Source: an uncultured Bacteroidota bacterium (GTDB lineage: Bacteria > Bacteroidota > Bacteroidia > Chitinophagales > Chitinophagaceae). From it: 5,482 nucleotides of DNA. The stretch is taken from positions 1 to 5,482 of the forward strand of contig CAIVKT010000711.1 of assembly GCA_903906615.1 (NCBI GenBank), in the 5' to 3' direction. The translations under genes and the position numbers were made by a program. Shown in pieces: positions 1 to 5,482 of the stretch. Below the pieces are notes generated by a model. The model made no database searches, was not told where the DNA came from, and saw nothing but the letters and a program-made list of their open reading frames with translations. Each line of letters opens with the position of its first letter. Position 1 is the first letter of the stretch.

Positions 1-2465
1 CTGCTCCACACACCCGTGCCGCCTGCTGTACGTGTTAGTGTGCTGCCTGGGCATATAGTGCCGGTGCCGCTAATGGCTGATGGGACAGGGTTTACGGTTA
101 CCGTTGCTGTGGCCGAGCAACTGCTGCCTATTGAGTAGGTAACGAGTGCTGTGCCTGTGCTCATTCCTGTAACTATCCCTGTTGTACTGCCTATCGTTAT
201 GCTTCCGCTACCGGTACTCCAAACACCGGTGCCGGTTTCCGTGAGTGTTGTGGCGCCGCCAAGGCACACGGATGGTGTACCGCCTATCGTGCCTGCTGTA
301 GTGCTTACTGTTAGCGTTTTTGTTACCGAGCAGCCGGTGGGCAGGGTATAAGTAATGGCGCTCACACCTGTAGCAGTGCCTGTTACCGATCCTGTGGTAC
401 TGCCTATGGTCAGTGAAACACCGCTCTTGCTCCAGGTGCCGCCGCCCCCATCTGTTTCTGTTATTGTCTGTCCTACACAAAGTACCGATAGACCGCTAAT
501 GGGGCCCGGCAATGGATTTACTGTAATAGTCTTAGTAGTGTTGCAACCGGAGGGCAATGTATACGTGATCACTGCTGTGCCCAGCGATAAGCCGGTCACA
601 ATACCTGTGGTACTGCCTACGCTTACCGCTCCCACGCCCGCACTCCACGTGCCGCCGGTATTTGTTTCAATTACATTGCTGCCCAGGCACACGCCGCCCG
701 GGCCGCTTATACTGCCGGGTGCCGGGTTCACGGTTACTAATGCTGTGGTAGCGCAGCCTGTGGCGCTGCTGGTATAGCTGATGAGTGTTGTACCACCTGC
801 AATACCCGTCACCACGCCCAATGCGCTTACCGAGCCTGTGGCCGGGGATACGCTGCTCCATACGCCGCCGGGTGCAGTATCCGCCAATGTCGTTGTTGCT
901 CCCTGGCACACTGTGCGGGTGCCCGTTATAGCCGGTGGTGGCGCTATGATGGTCAGTGGTTGCAGTACATAGCAGCCGCCCGGCATATTGTAGCTGATGT
1001 TTACCACGCCGGCTGCAACTGCGGTTACCAGGCCTGTTGATGTGTTTACCGTTGCCTTGGTGGGGTCGCTGCTGCTCCAGGTGCCGCCCAGGGTGGTGTC
1101 CACAAAGTAGGCGCTGGTGCCTGCGCACAGGCTCGTTACACTGCTGATGATGGCTGTAGGCGTAAAGTTCACCGTTTCCAGCGTTACGGAATAGCAGCCC
1201 GATGGCAATGTATAGCTGATAATGGCCTCGCCTACGGATAGACCCGTGACGTTACCCGAGGTTACATTGATATACGCCACCGTATAGTCACTGCTCGTCC
1301 ATACCCCTCCCGGTATACTGTCGGCGAGCGTTGTGCTCAGGCCCACGCAGGTGCCTGTGCTGCCCGTTATTGCGCTTGGCGCAGTGTTTACGCTTACTAT
1401 CGCTGTGAGGCTGCAACCGGTGGGCAGCGTATACACTACCAGGCCTGCTCCCGGTGTGCCGCCCGTTACTATGCCCGTAGAAGAGCCTACTGTGATGATG
1501 CCGGTGGTGCCGGTGGTACTCCAGGTGCCGCCTGCATCATATAACGTTGTTGTAGAGCCCGAGCAAAGTGAGAAGGTGCCTAATATAGGCAATGGCAATG
1601 GGTTGACGGTAAACAGCGCAGTTGTGAAGCAGCCGGCTGCAGGTGTAGTATAGGTGACGGTAAACAAACCTGCTGAAAGCCCCGTAACCAGGCCCGATGA
1701 AGACCCTACGGTGGCATATCCTGTATAGCTGCTCCATATACCGCCCGTAGTGGCATCGCTCAATATAGTGGCGCTGCCGGTGCATACCGAGAGTGTGCCT
1801 GTGATGATGGCAGGTGTGGCGTTGATGGTCATAGGTAGCAATGCGGCACACCCGGTAGATAAAGTATAAGCTGCAGTTACAGTACCTGCCGCAAGCGCAC
1901 TTACCACGCCACCGCTGGTTATAGTGGCTGCTGTACCCGATGGGGTCATGCTCCAGGCGCCGCCCACGGTTATATCGGCAAGTGTTGTTGTTGAGCCCGA
2001 GCAAAGGGCGCTTACGCCTATTATGGGGTTTGGCACAGCATTTACAGTTATAGCCAGGCTCATACTGCACCCGCCTATGGTATAGGTTATGGTATCAAAT
2101 CCCGGCGCTACCCCGGTTACAATGCCGCCCGATGTTATCGTTGCTTTTGCGGGGTTACTGCTCGTCCAGATGCCGGCGGATGTGCCATCGCTCAGGGTGG
2201 TGGTGCCGCCTACGCACACCTTGGGTGTACCCGCTATAGGCACCGGGGACGAGTTGACCGTAACCACCGTAGCTGTGGCGCAGCCGCTGCCCAGCGAATA
2301 AGAAATAACAGATGTGCCGGTAGCCACACCTGTGGCTATGCCGCTGGTGCTGCCAATCACAGCTATACCGGTAGATACGCTGCTCCAGGTGCCGCCGGTG
2401 GCATCATCGGTAAGTGTCGTATTGGCCCCTATGCACAAATGCCTGATCCCGGTAATGGCGGTCAG
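1..2465 (-). repeat. Array of 11 complete plus 1 partial Ig-like (BIG2 / CHU_C-associated type) repeats
   Basis: Protein repeats of 70-74 residues start at residues 388, 461, 532, 605, 678, 750, 823, 897, 970, 1040, 1111 and 1182; the last is cut by the window edge. The consensus begins P-x-x-I-x-G, with Cys at about position 11 (xxxVCxG). TTTL-x-D follows, then GGxWSS at about 25-30, a short ATV strand, TGxVTGxxAGT at about 40-50, ITYTLPxGC at about 53-62 and a closing VTVNP. The VTG-AG-ITY core is typical of bacterial Ig-like group 2 domains, and the whole pattern of the CHU_C-associated Ig-like domains of Bacteroidota. Every complete repeat keeps one Trp and two Cys. At DNA level the units are diverged, but short blocks recur, such as ctccaggtgccgcc on the plus strand near 430, 1073, 1520 and 2384. 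Likely role: a long extended stalk. Confidence 0.9.
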
Positions 2466-3626
2466 TGAATCGTAAATGGTCATCTGCGCGCTGTCTAATA
2501 CTATCGCAGCGCCGCCGCAAGAATAGCCCGAAAGCACATAGAGCTTTACTGTTTTTGGCCCGGCAGCTGTTACGGTCCGCGGGTATATGTACAGGGTATC
2601 TGTGGAGTCGTGCGCGCCGATCACCACGCTATCGCCTATGGTGTTGTAATCATAGCCGTTAACAGCAGTACCTCCTATAGCCAAATGGATAAGCTCGGTA
2701 TCTGCAGTGGTCACACGCCTGGAAAAGATAAATTTGCCCGGCCTACAGCCCCTTACGCAAAACTGCGAAGAGTAACCTGTGTCTAACGGGTTAAGCCCTA
2801 CAGGGGCTATGCTGGCATCTACCGACGACAGGCTGCCGGCTTCCAAAAATACGCCCGAGTCCAGTATGTGGTCAAAAGCATCGGCCACGCCCAATTTCAA
2901 ATGATACGTATCGCAGGGCGTTACTGCCGCTACTGCGGTAAGCATAGTGGTCATGCCATCATATACGATCGTTGAGCTGGGTGTATTATCTACATAATAA
3001 CTACAGAAAGGCGAGCCGGTACCCAGCGATGTACAAGGAGTGCCGGGATGCGACAAACAGTTGATACTGTTGATACATACCGGTATCGTGGTGCCGGGTA
3101 CCACGGCTATATTTTTTGGGGCACTATAGCCCGGCCCCGAAATAAAAAAACCAAACACATCATTGAAACCCATGCAGGCACAGCACGAATATTCCTCCGA
3201 CCCGAAAACGTAGTTGAACTTTACGGTATCACCCGCCGGTTTAAAATCAAACTCCAGTACGCACGCATCATAAGTAGGCTGCCCGGCCAGTGCGGTGAGC
3301 TGCGCATCGCCAGCGGAGCCGTTATCTTTCGTTGCGTTGTGAGCAGCAGCAGTGTTAACGCCATAAATGCCGCTTATGGTGTTCGCCTGCCCGTTGGTAA
3401 GTACAATACCGCTATCAAACGCGAGGGAAGAAGGGCCGGTGAATGTACCATTGGCATTACTGGGGCAGGTGAGTGTAGCCGATATGATGGTAACCCCCGA
3501 GCCCACCAGCCGGTTGGCCAGCGTCATAGCCGTAGCGCCCGGTACTACTGTTATCTGCCCTTGCGATAGTTGCGGGAATAAACATCCGCACGCCAGTAAA
3601 AATATAAGCAGGGTAGATATCTTCAT
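1..3626 (-). CDS. Giant exported choice-of-anchor L protein with tandem Ig-like repeats (3' end outside window)
   Basis: Probably a secreted or surface-displayed adhesin-like structural protein; this role is inferred from domain make-up and no enzyme motif is seen. The ATG at 3626-3624 is fixed by an in-frame TAA two codons upstream (3632-3630). Residues 1-23 are a signal peptide: Lys2, then a hydrophobic stretch (STLLIFLLACGC), with likely cleavage near LSQG|Q. A choice-of-anchor L domain covers about residues 24-266, a Calx-beta-like segment about 270-387, and Ig-like repeats run from 388 to the window edge. The frame stays open for all 1208 visible codons. The C-terminus is missing; in this family it usually carries a type IX secretion (T9SS) sorting domain or another anchor, which cannot be checked here. 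It is transcribed divergently from msrA. The LLAC at residues 10-13 weakly resembles a lipobox, so lipidation is a less likely alternative. Confidence is high for the gene and domains, low for a precise function. Confidence 0.93.
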   Translation of the reverse strand, partial: MKISTLLIFLLACGCLFPQLSQGQITVVPGATAMTLANRLVGSGVTIISATLTCPSNANGTFTGPSSLAFDSGIVLTNGQANTISGIYGVNTAAAHNATKDNGSAGDAQLTALAGQPTYDACVLEFDFKPAGDTVKFNYVFGSEEYSCCACMGFNDVFGFFISGPGYSAPKNIAVVPGTTIPVCINSINCLSHPGTPCTSLGTGSPFCSYYVDNTPSSTIVYDGMTTMLTAVAAVTPCDTYHLKLGVADAFDHILDSGVFLEAGSLSSVDASIAPVGLNPLDTGYSSQFCVRGCRPGKFIFSRRVTTADTELIHLAIGGTAVNGYDYNTIGDSVVIGAHDSTDTLYIYPRTVTAAGPKTVKLYVLSGYSCGGAAIVLDSAQMTIYDSLTAITGIRHLCIGANTTLTDDATGGTWSSVSTGIAVIGSTSGIATGVATGTSVISYSLGSGCATATVVTVNSSPVPIAGTPKVCVGGTTTLSDGTSAGIWTSSNPAKATITSGGIVTGVAPGFDTITYTIGGCSMSLAITVNAVPNPIIGVSALCSGSTTTLADITVGGAWSMTPSGTAATITSGGVVSALAAGTVTAAYTLSTGCAALLPMTINATPAIITGTLSVCTGSATILSDATTGGIWSSYTGYATVGSSSGLVTGLSAGLFTVTYTTPAAGCFTTALFTVNPLPLPILGTFSLCSGSTTTLYDAGGTWSTTGTTGIITVGSSTGIVTGGTPGAGLVVYTLPTGCSLTAIVSVNTAPSAITGSTGTCVGLSTTLADSIPGGVWTSSDYTVAYINVTSGNVTGLSVGEAIISYTLPSGCYSVTLETVNFTPTAIISSVTSLCAGTSAYFVDTTLGGTWSSSDPTKATVNTSTGLVTAVAAGVVNISYNMPGGCYVLQPLTIIAPPPAITGTRTVCQGATTTLADTAPGGVWSSVSPATGSVSALGVVTGIAGGTTLISYTSSATGCATTALVTVNPAPGSISGPGGVCLGSNVIETNTGGTWSAGVGAVSVGSTTGIVTGLSLGTAVITYTLPSGCNTTKTITVNPLPGPISGLSVLCVGQTITETDGGGGTWSKSGVSLTIGSTTGSVTGTATGVSAITYTLPTGCSVTKTLTVSTTAGTIGGTPSVCLGGATTLTETGTGVWSTGSGSITIGSTTGIVTGMSTGTALVTYSIGSSCSATATVTVNPVPSAISGTGTICPGSTLTRTAGGTGVWS
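2466..2819 (-). other. Calx-beta-like linker domain (residues about 270-387 of the large protein)
   Basis: Between the anchor L domain and the Ig-like repeats lies a beta-rich segment. It contains GGTAVNGYDYNTIGDSVVI at residues 318-336, then a TLYIYP strand and a VKLYVLSGYSCGG strand. The G-TA-NG-DY spacing followed by a SVVI strand resembles Calx-beta and related domains that often follow choice-of-anchor L. Cysteines are at 290 and 294, with another in YSCGG. The assignment rests on motif resemblance only; a profile search (Calx-beta, PF03160) would settle it. No calcium-binding function is claimed. Confidence 0.5.
2829..3557 (-). other. Choice-of-anchor L domain (residues about 24-266 of the large protein)
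   Basis: This N-terminal domain is recognised by its ordered signature motifs. LVGSGVTI and TFTG lie at residues 40-64, followed by DSGIVLTNG. VFGSEEY is at residues 140-146, FNDVFGFFISGPG at 154-166, and LGVADAFDH followed by DSGVFLEAGS at 245-265. The family is common in large exported Bacteroidota proteins and is named for the varied C-terminal anchors its members carry; its biochemical role is not established. Further cysteines at 184, 190, 198 and 208 could form disulfides after export. A point of note is the cysteine-dense SCCAC at 147-151, directly after VFGSEEY. Confidence 0.88.
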
Positions 3627-3671
3627 GAGTTATGTTTATAGGACAACATCGCCCATCCCGGGCCGCCTCTA

Positions 3672-3679
3672 CGAAGATA
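3672..3679 (-). promoter_or_regulatory. Weak -7 box upstream of the large surface protein gene
   Basis: On the minus strand TATCTTCG matches the Bacteroidota TAnnTTTG consensus with one mismatch and lies about 45 nt upstream of the ATG at 3626. No TTG-type -33 element is seen at the usual distance, so this is a weak candidate. Confidence 0.2.
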
Positions 3680-3722
3680 GTGAATTTTGTGCTTATTTGA
3701 TTGTTTTTTGCTAAGGTATTTC

Positions 3723-3743
3723 TTGTAAGAATTGAACTTACAA
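3723..3743. promoter_or_regulatory. 7+7 bp perfect inverted repeat, candidate operator
   Basis: The arms TTGTAAG (3723-3729) and CTTACAA (3737-3743) are perfect inverse complements separated by 7 nt (AATTGAA). The site is in the middle of the divergent region, about 70 bp before the msrA ATG and about 97 bp before the other ATG, where a dimeric regulator could affect either gene. It is directly followed by the palindrome AAAGGCCTTT. It lacks a following T-run on either strand, so a terminator is unlikely. No regulator family is recognised. Confidence 0.35.
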
Positions 3744-3758
3744 AAGGCCTTTAACGTT

Positions 3759-3788
3759 TACTTTAGATCGCCCCAACCCCTAACTTCG
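3759..3788 (+). promoter_or_regulatory. Weak Bacteroidota-type -7 boxes upstream of msrA
   Basis: Two boxes each match the Bacteroidota -7 consensus TAnnTTTG with one mismatch: TACTTTAG at 3759-3766 and TAACTTCG at 3781-3788. The only upstream TTG that could act as a -33 element is at 3732-3734, which is 24 bp before the first box, slightly longer than the usual spacing. The assignment is tentative. Confidence 0.25.
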
Positions 3789-3813
3789 TATATACTTCCA
3801 CAAAACCATACAA

Positions 3814-4509
3814 ATGAAAACCACATCAGCTATTTTATCCGCCCTGCTTATATGCGGCAGCCTCTGCTCCTGCGGCCAAACCGTTGCGCCCGACAGGGCA
3901 AAGCAGGTAGCCAATACCTTCGCCGCCGACAAAGTACCCGCCGATCTCTCGCATTACAGCCAGGCTACCTTCGCCGCAGGCTGCTTCTGGCACGAGGAAA
4001 CCCTCTTCGAGAGCATTAAGGGCGTGGTAGACGGCGTATCGGGCTATGCAGGCGGCACTACTGCGCACCCCACCTACGAGGACGTGGAAACCGGCAATAC
4101 CGGCCATGCCGAAACCGTGAATATCTATTACGACAGCACAAAGATCACCTATGCCCAACTGCTCAAGATATACTTCGAGGCACAGGAAGACCCCACGCAG
4201 GTGAATGGCCAGGGCCCTGATGAAGGCACCCAATACCGCTCTATCATCTTCTACCGCAACGCCCGCGAAAAGGCAATGGCCGAACAACAGATAGCCGCGC
4301 TCAATAAGAGTGGTAAGTACCATGCGCCCATAGCTGCCGAGGTAAAGCCCTACACCACCTTCTGGCGCGCCGAAGACTACCACCAGCACTACATCAATAC
4401 CAACACCGATAACCCCTACGTAGCCCACGTATCCATCCGCGACATAGCCCGCTACCAGGCCGCCCATCCCGAGATGATCAAGCCCGGCCACAGCTTTGCC
4501 GCAAAATAG
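3814..4509 (+). CDS. msrA: Peptide-methionine (S)-S-oxide reductase MsrA, lipoprotein form
   Basis: Reduces methionine-S-sulfoxide in oxidised proteins back to methionine; here probably on the periplasmic side of the envelope. The 231-residue protein begins with a lipoprotein signal (lipobox LCSC, lipidated Cys20). The MsrA domain spans about residues 50-205. Active-site GCFW is at 56-59 with nucleophile Cys57, GYAGG at 77-81 with Tyr78, PTYEDV at 86-91, GHAE at 97-100, and DEGTQYRS at 136-143 with Asp136 and Tyr141. The family signature FWRAEDYHQHY is at 183-193. ATG 3814 is the only candidate start after an in-frame TAA at 3781. After Cys20 there are no acidic residues of the surface-export signal type, so an inward-facing location is more likely. 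Cys57 is the only other cysteine in the mature protein, so the usual resolving cysteines are absent. No msrB is adjacent; it appears to be a single-gene unit, divergent from its left neighbour and convergent with its right one. Confidence 0.95.
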   Translation: MKTTSAILSALLICGSLCSCGQTVAPDRAKQVANTFAADKVPADLSHYSQATFAAGCFWHEETLFESIKGVVDGVSGYAGGTTAHPTYEDVETGNTGHAETVNIYYDSTKITYAQLLKIYFEAQEDPTQVNGQGPDEGTQYRSIIFYRNAREKAMAEQQIAALNKSGKYHAPIAAEVKPYTTFWRAEDYHQHYINTNTDNPYVAHVSIRDIARYQAAHPEMIKPGHSFAAK

Positions 4510-4542
4510 GGTAGGGTGTGCACTATATTAGTGTTTTCAGTA

Positions 4543-4564
4543 GCCACGGCCTTTAGGCCGTGGT
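4543..4564. repeat. Perfect 8 bp hairpin, first half of a REP-like element
   Basis: Arms CCACGGCC (4544-4551) and GGCCGTGG (4556-4563) are perfectly complementary around a TTTA loop (4552-4555); a G-T pair at 4543/4564 can extend the stem. It lies 34 bp after the msrA stop, between convergent genes. Neither strand has a T-run directly after the stem, so it is not a canonical intrinsic terminator, although it could still stabilise 3' ends. Together with the next hairpin it resembles the REP-type palindromes linked to IS200/IS605-like TnpA-REP transposases; that link is inferred. Confidence 0.6.
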
Positions 4565-4580
4565 CAGATAATGATAGTGG

Positions 4581-4592
4581 CGGCTTTAGCCG
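4581..4592. repeat. Second short hairpin with the same TTTA loop
   Basis: Arms CGGC (4581-4584) and GCCG (4589-4592) surround TTTA (4585-4588), repeating the GGC-TTTA-GCC core of the larger hairpin 17 bp upstream. It is followed by AAACATTCGTGG. The shared loop and core suggest the two form one unit of about 50 bp rather than two chance hairpins. The rest of the gap (4593-4632) shows nothing I can name. Confidence 0.45.
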
Positions 4593-4632
4593 AAACATTC
4601 GTGGAGGTCAACTCTTGATTGATGATCGTGAT

Positions 4633-5482
4633 CTACATTTTTTCCTTCAACCTGAATACTACCTTACGGGTATTGTGCATATTGGTCGTAGCCACCACCA
4701 CATCGCACGTAGTGAAGTTGCGGAAGGTGTATTCAAACTCCGTGCAGTCGCCGCTGTTCAGCAGGGCTGCATTGCGTACCAGCAGCCTTTTTATAAACGC
4801 CACACGTGTGCTTAATAAAGGTTTCTCGGAAGTGCCTATAGGCATAGCACGGTTGCACTTGGGCAGCAGGCTGCCTTCATGCTCTTCAAACTTTTTGGTC
4901 ACCTTCCACTCCGGGAAGTACACCGAGCGTTCTTTGAGCTTGCCATTCTCGCCGTAGAAGTAAGACTCTATATGCACCACATCTTTGTTGTTGTCATTCA
5001 GGCGCACCTCTTTTAGTTTCTGGTTGTCCTTGTTGTAGTACGATTTGGTGTAGAATTCTATCTTGCCGTTATAATACGAGCTTTCAGAGATCACCAGTTC
5101 GCCGCTTTTTTTATCGTAGCTGTAGTCAAAGCTTTTGCGGTAGCTGTTGCCGCTTATTTTATTGTCTTCGGTATAGGCGTATTTCTGGTTCTTATCATTG
5201 TACTTCCATTCCTTTACCAATTGCAGGTTGTCGTCTTTATATTCTTCCGTTTTGATCACCTGCTTTTTGGGGTTCAGGTAAGTGATCGTTTTGTACACCG
5301 ATTTATCGTGGTAGGGGTAGGCGCTGTTCATGATCACCAGGCTATCCGGGCTGGTGAGTATCACCGCGCTGTCGGAAGGGAATAGCCGGATGCTGTCTGT
5401 AGTGCTGTAGTTGTAAGTATACTCGTGTGTGAGGGTGCCTGTGTTATACGTATTCCACCCGGCTTTGAATGTCTTTTGTGCA
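4633..5482 (-). CDS. Hypothetical protein with Tyr/Lys/Asn-rich beta-strand repeats (5' end outside window)
   Basis: The frame is open from the window edge (first full codon 5481-5479) to TAG at 4635-4633, giving 282 visible C-terminal residues. I do not recognise a named family. Visible residues 63-192 carry loose repeats of about 20 residues with a strand-turn-strand pattern: YLNPKKQVIKTEEY, KYNDKNQKYAY, YSYDKKSGELVISES, YYNKDNQKLKEVRL and FYGENGKLKERSVYF. Asp/Asn-rich turns sit between Tyr-containing strands. This resembles YwqK/MORN-like or YD (RHS-like) repeats. Residues 193-282 lack the repeats, hold Cys209, Cys246 and Cys259, and end in VVFRLKEKM. The gene converges with msrA across the hairpin pair. 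A GTG at 5364 lies inside the open frame and need not be the start. A signal peptide or lipobox cannot be judged because the N-terminus is missing. Many Bacteroidota proteins of this type are exported, but that is inference. Confidence 0.85.
   Translation of the reverse strand, partial: AQKTFKAGWNTYNTGTLTHEYTYNYSTTDSIRLFPSDSAVILTSPDSLVIMNSAYPYHDKSVYKTITYLNPKKQVIKTEEYKDDNLQLVKEWKYNDKNQKYAYTEDNKISGNSYRKSFDYSYDKKSGELVISESSYYNGKIEFYTKSYYNKDNQKLKEVRLNDNNKDVVHIESYFYGENGKLKERSVYFPEWKVTKKFEEHEGSLLPKCNRAMPIGTSEKPLLSTRVAFIKRLLVRNAALLNSGDCTEFEYTFRNFTTCDVVVATTNMHNTRKVVFRLKEKM

Larger units (their letters stand above)
3627..3813. promoter_or_regulatory. Divergent intergenic region between the large surface protein and msrA
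   Basis: This 187 bp AT-richer gap separates two genes read in opposite directions, so both promoters must lie here or overlap the gene starts. Neither start has a clear Shine-Dalgarno: ACATAACTC precedes the minus-strand ATG and CCATACAA precedes the msrA ATG, as is usual in Bacteroidota. The centre holds an inverted repeat (3723-3743) and a 10 bp palindrome, AAAGGCCTTT (3743-3752). Weak -7-like boxes are listed separately. I see no open reading frame of note and no riboswitch-like fold. Confidence 0.6.

Noticed and set aside
151..2301. Several plus-strand frames rich in Val, Pro and Thr that look like repetitive proteins
   Set aside because: They lie antisense to the Ig-like repeats, recur only because the coding strand repeats, lack coherent starts and motifs, and the minus frame is continuous with clear domains.
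1..2465. CRISPR array or DNA satellite suggested by regular repeat spacing
   Set aside because: The period of about 216 bp equals a 72-residue protein repeat in an open frame, and the units are diverged in a codon-like manner.
3588..3597. Possible lipobox LLAC at residues 10-13 of the large protein
   Set aside because: The n-region would be very short and a type I cleavage site after LSQG fits; large anchor L proteins are usually held through their C-terminus. Not fully excluded.
3048..3714. Overlapping plus-strand frames antisense to the anchor L domain
   Set aside because: The minus strand here carries choice-of-anchor L signatures and a fixed start; these frames show no motif or plausible initiation context.
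3835..4491. 218-codon minus-strand open frame opposite msrA
   Set aside because: It is the antisense shadow of a well-supported msrA; it has no recognisable domain and arises from the codon bias of the real gene.
4544..4563. Intrinsic (rho-independent) terminator for msrA
   Set aside because: The stem is strong but no T-run follows on either strand, so a REP-like element fits better.
4516..4957. Plus-strand frames downstream of msrA
   Set aside because: They run through the hairpin pair and antisense to the repeat protein, with no family resemblance or plausible initiation context.
5362..5364. GTG as start of the right-hand minus-strand gene
   Set aside because: The same frame continues open to the window edge with protein-like sequence, so the GTG is most likely an internal valine.

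Overview
The window looks like chromosomal DNA of a Bacteroidota bacterium, most likely from the Chitinophagaceae or a relative. The basis is the protein families: a choice-of-anchor L protein followed by long Ig-like repeats is typical of surface proteins in that phylum. The starts are also preceded by A-rich sequence with no clear Shine-Dalgarno, and there are TAnnTTTG-like promoter boxes. The genus cannot be fixed from this sequence.

Layout. (1) Positions 1-3626, minus strand, hold the first 1208 codons of one very large exported protein whose 3' end lies outside the window. It runs as a signal peptide, a choice-of-anchor L domain, a Calx-beta-like segment, then 11 complete Ig-like repeats of about 72 residues and the start of a twelfth. 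The frame is open throughout; I followed it codon by codon and found no stop or frameshift. (2) Positions 3627-3813 are a divergent intergenic region with a 7+7 bp inverted repeat and only weak promoter-like boxes. (3) Positions 3814-4509, plus strand, encode a lipoprotein methionine sulfoxide reductase A with a single cysteine in its mature catalytic domain. (4) Positions 4510-4632 hold two neighbouring hairpins with the same TTTA loop, which look like a REP-type element between convergent genes. (5) Positions 4633-5482, minus strand, hold the last 282 codons of a hypothetical protein with tyrosine/lysine/asparagine-rich beta-strand repeats; its start lies outside the window.

The three genes do not form an operon: the first two are divergent and the last two convergent. 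All three probably act in the cell envelope. The large protein is probably at the surface, MsrA is probably lipid-anchored and repairs oxidised methionine in envelope proteins, and the third protein is of unknown location because its N-terminus is missing. A functional link among them is not shown by the sequence. I see no RNA gene, CRISPR array, transposase gene or prophage gene. Many apparent plus-strand reading frames over positions 1-3600 are shadows of the large repeat protein. I did not find a clearly new multi-gene system. The points most worth a second look are the Cys-paired repeat array, the one-cysteine MsrA and the REP-like hairpin pair.
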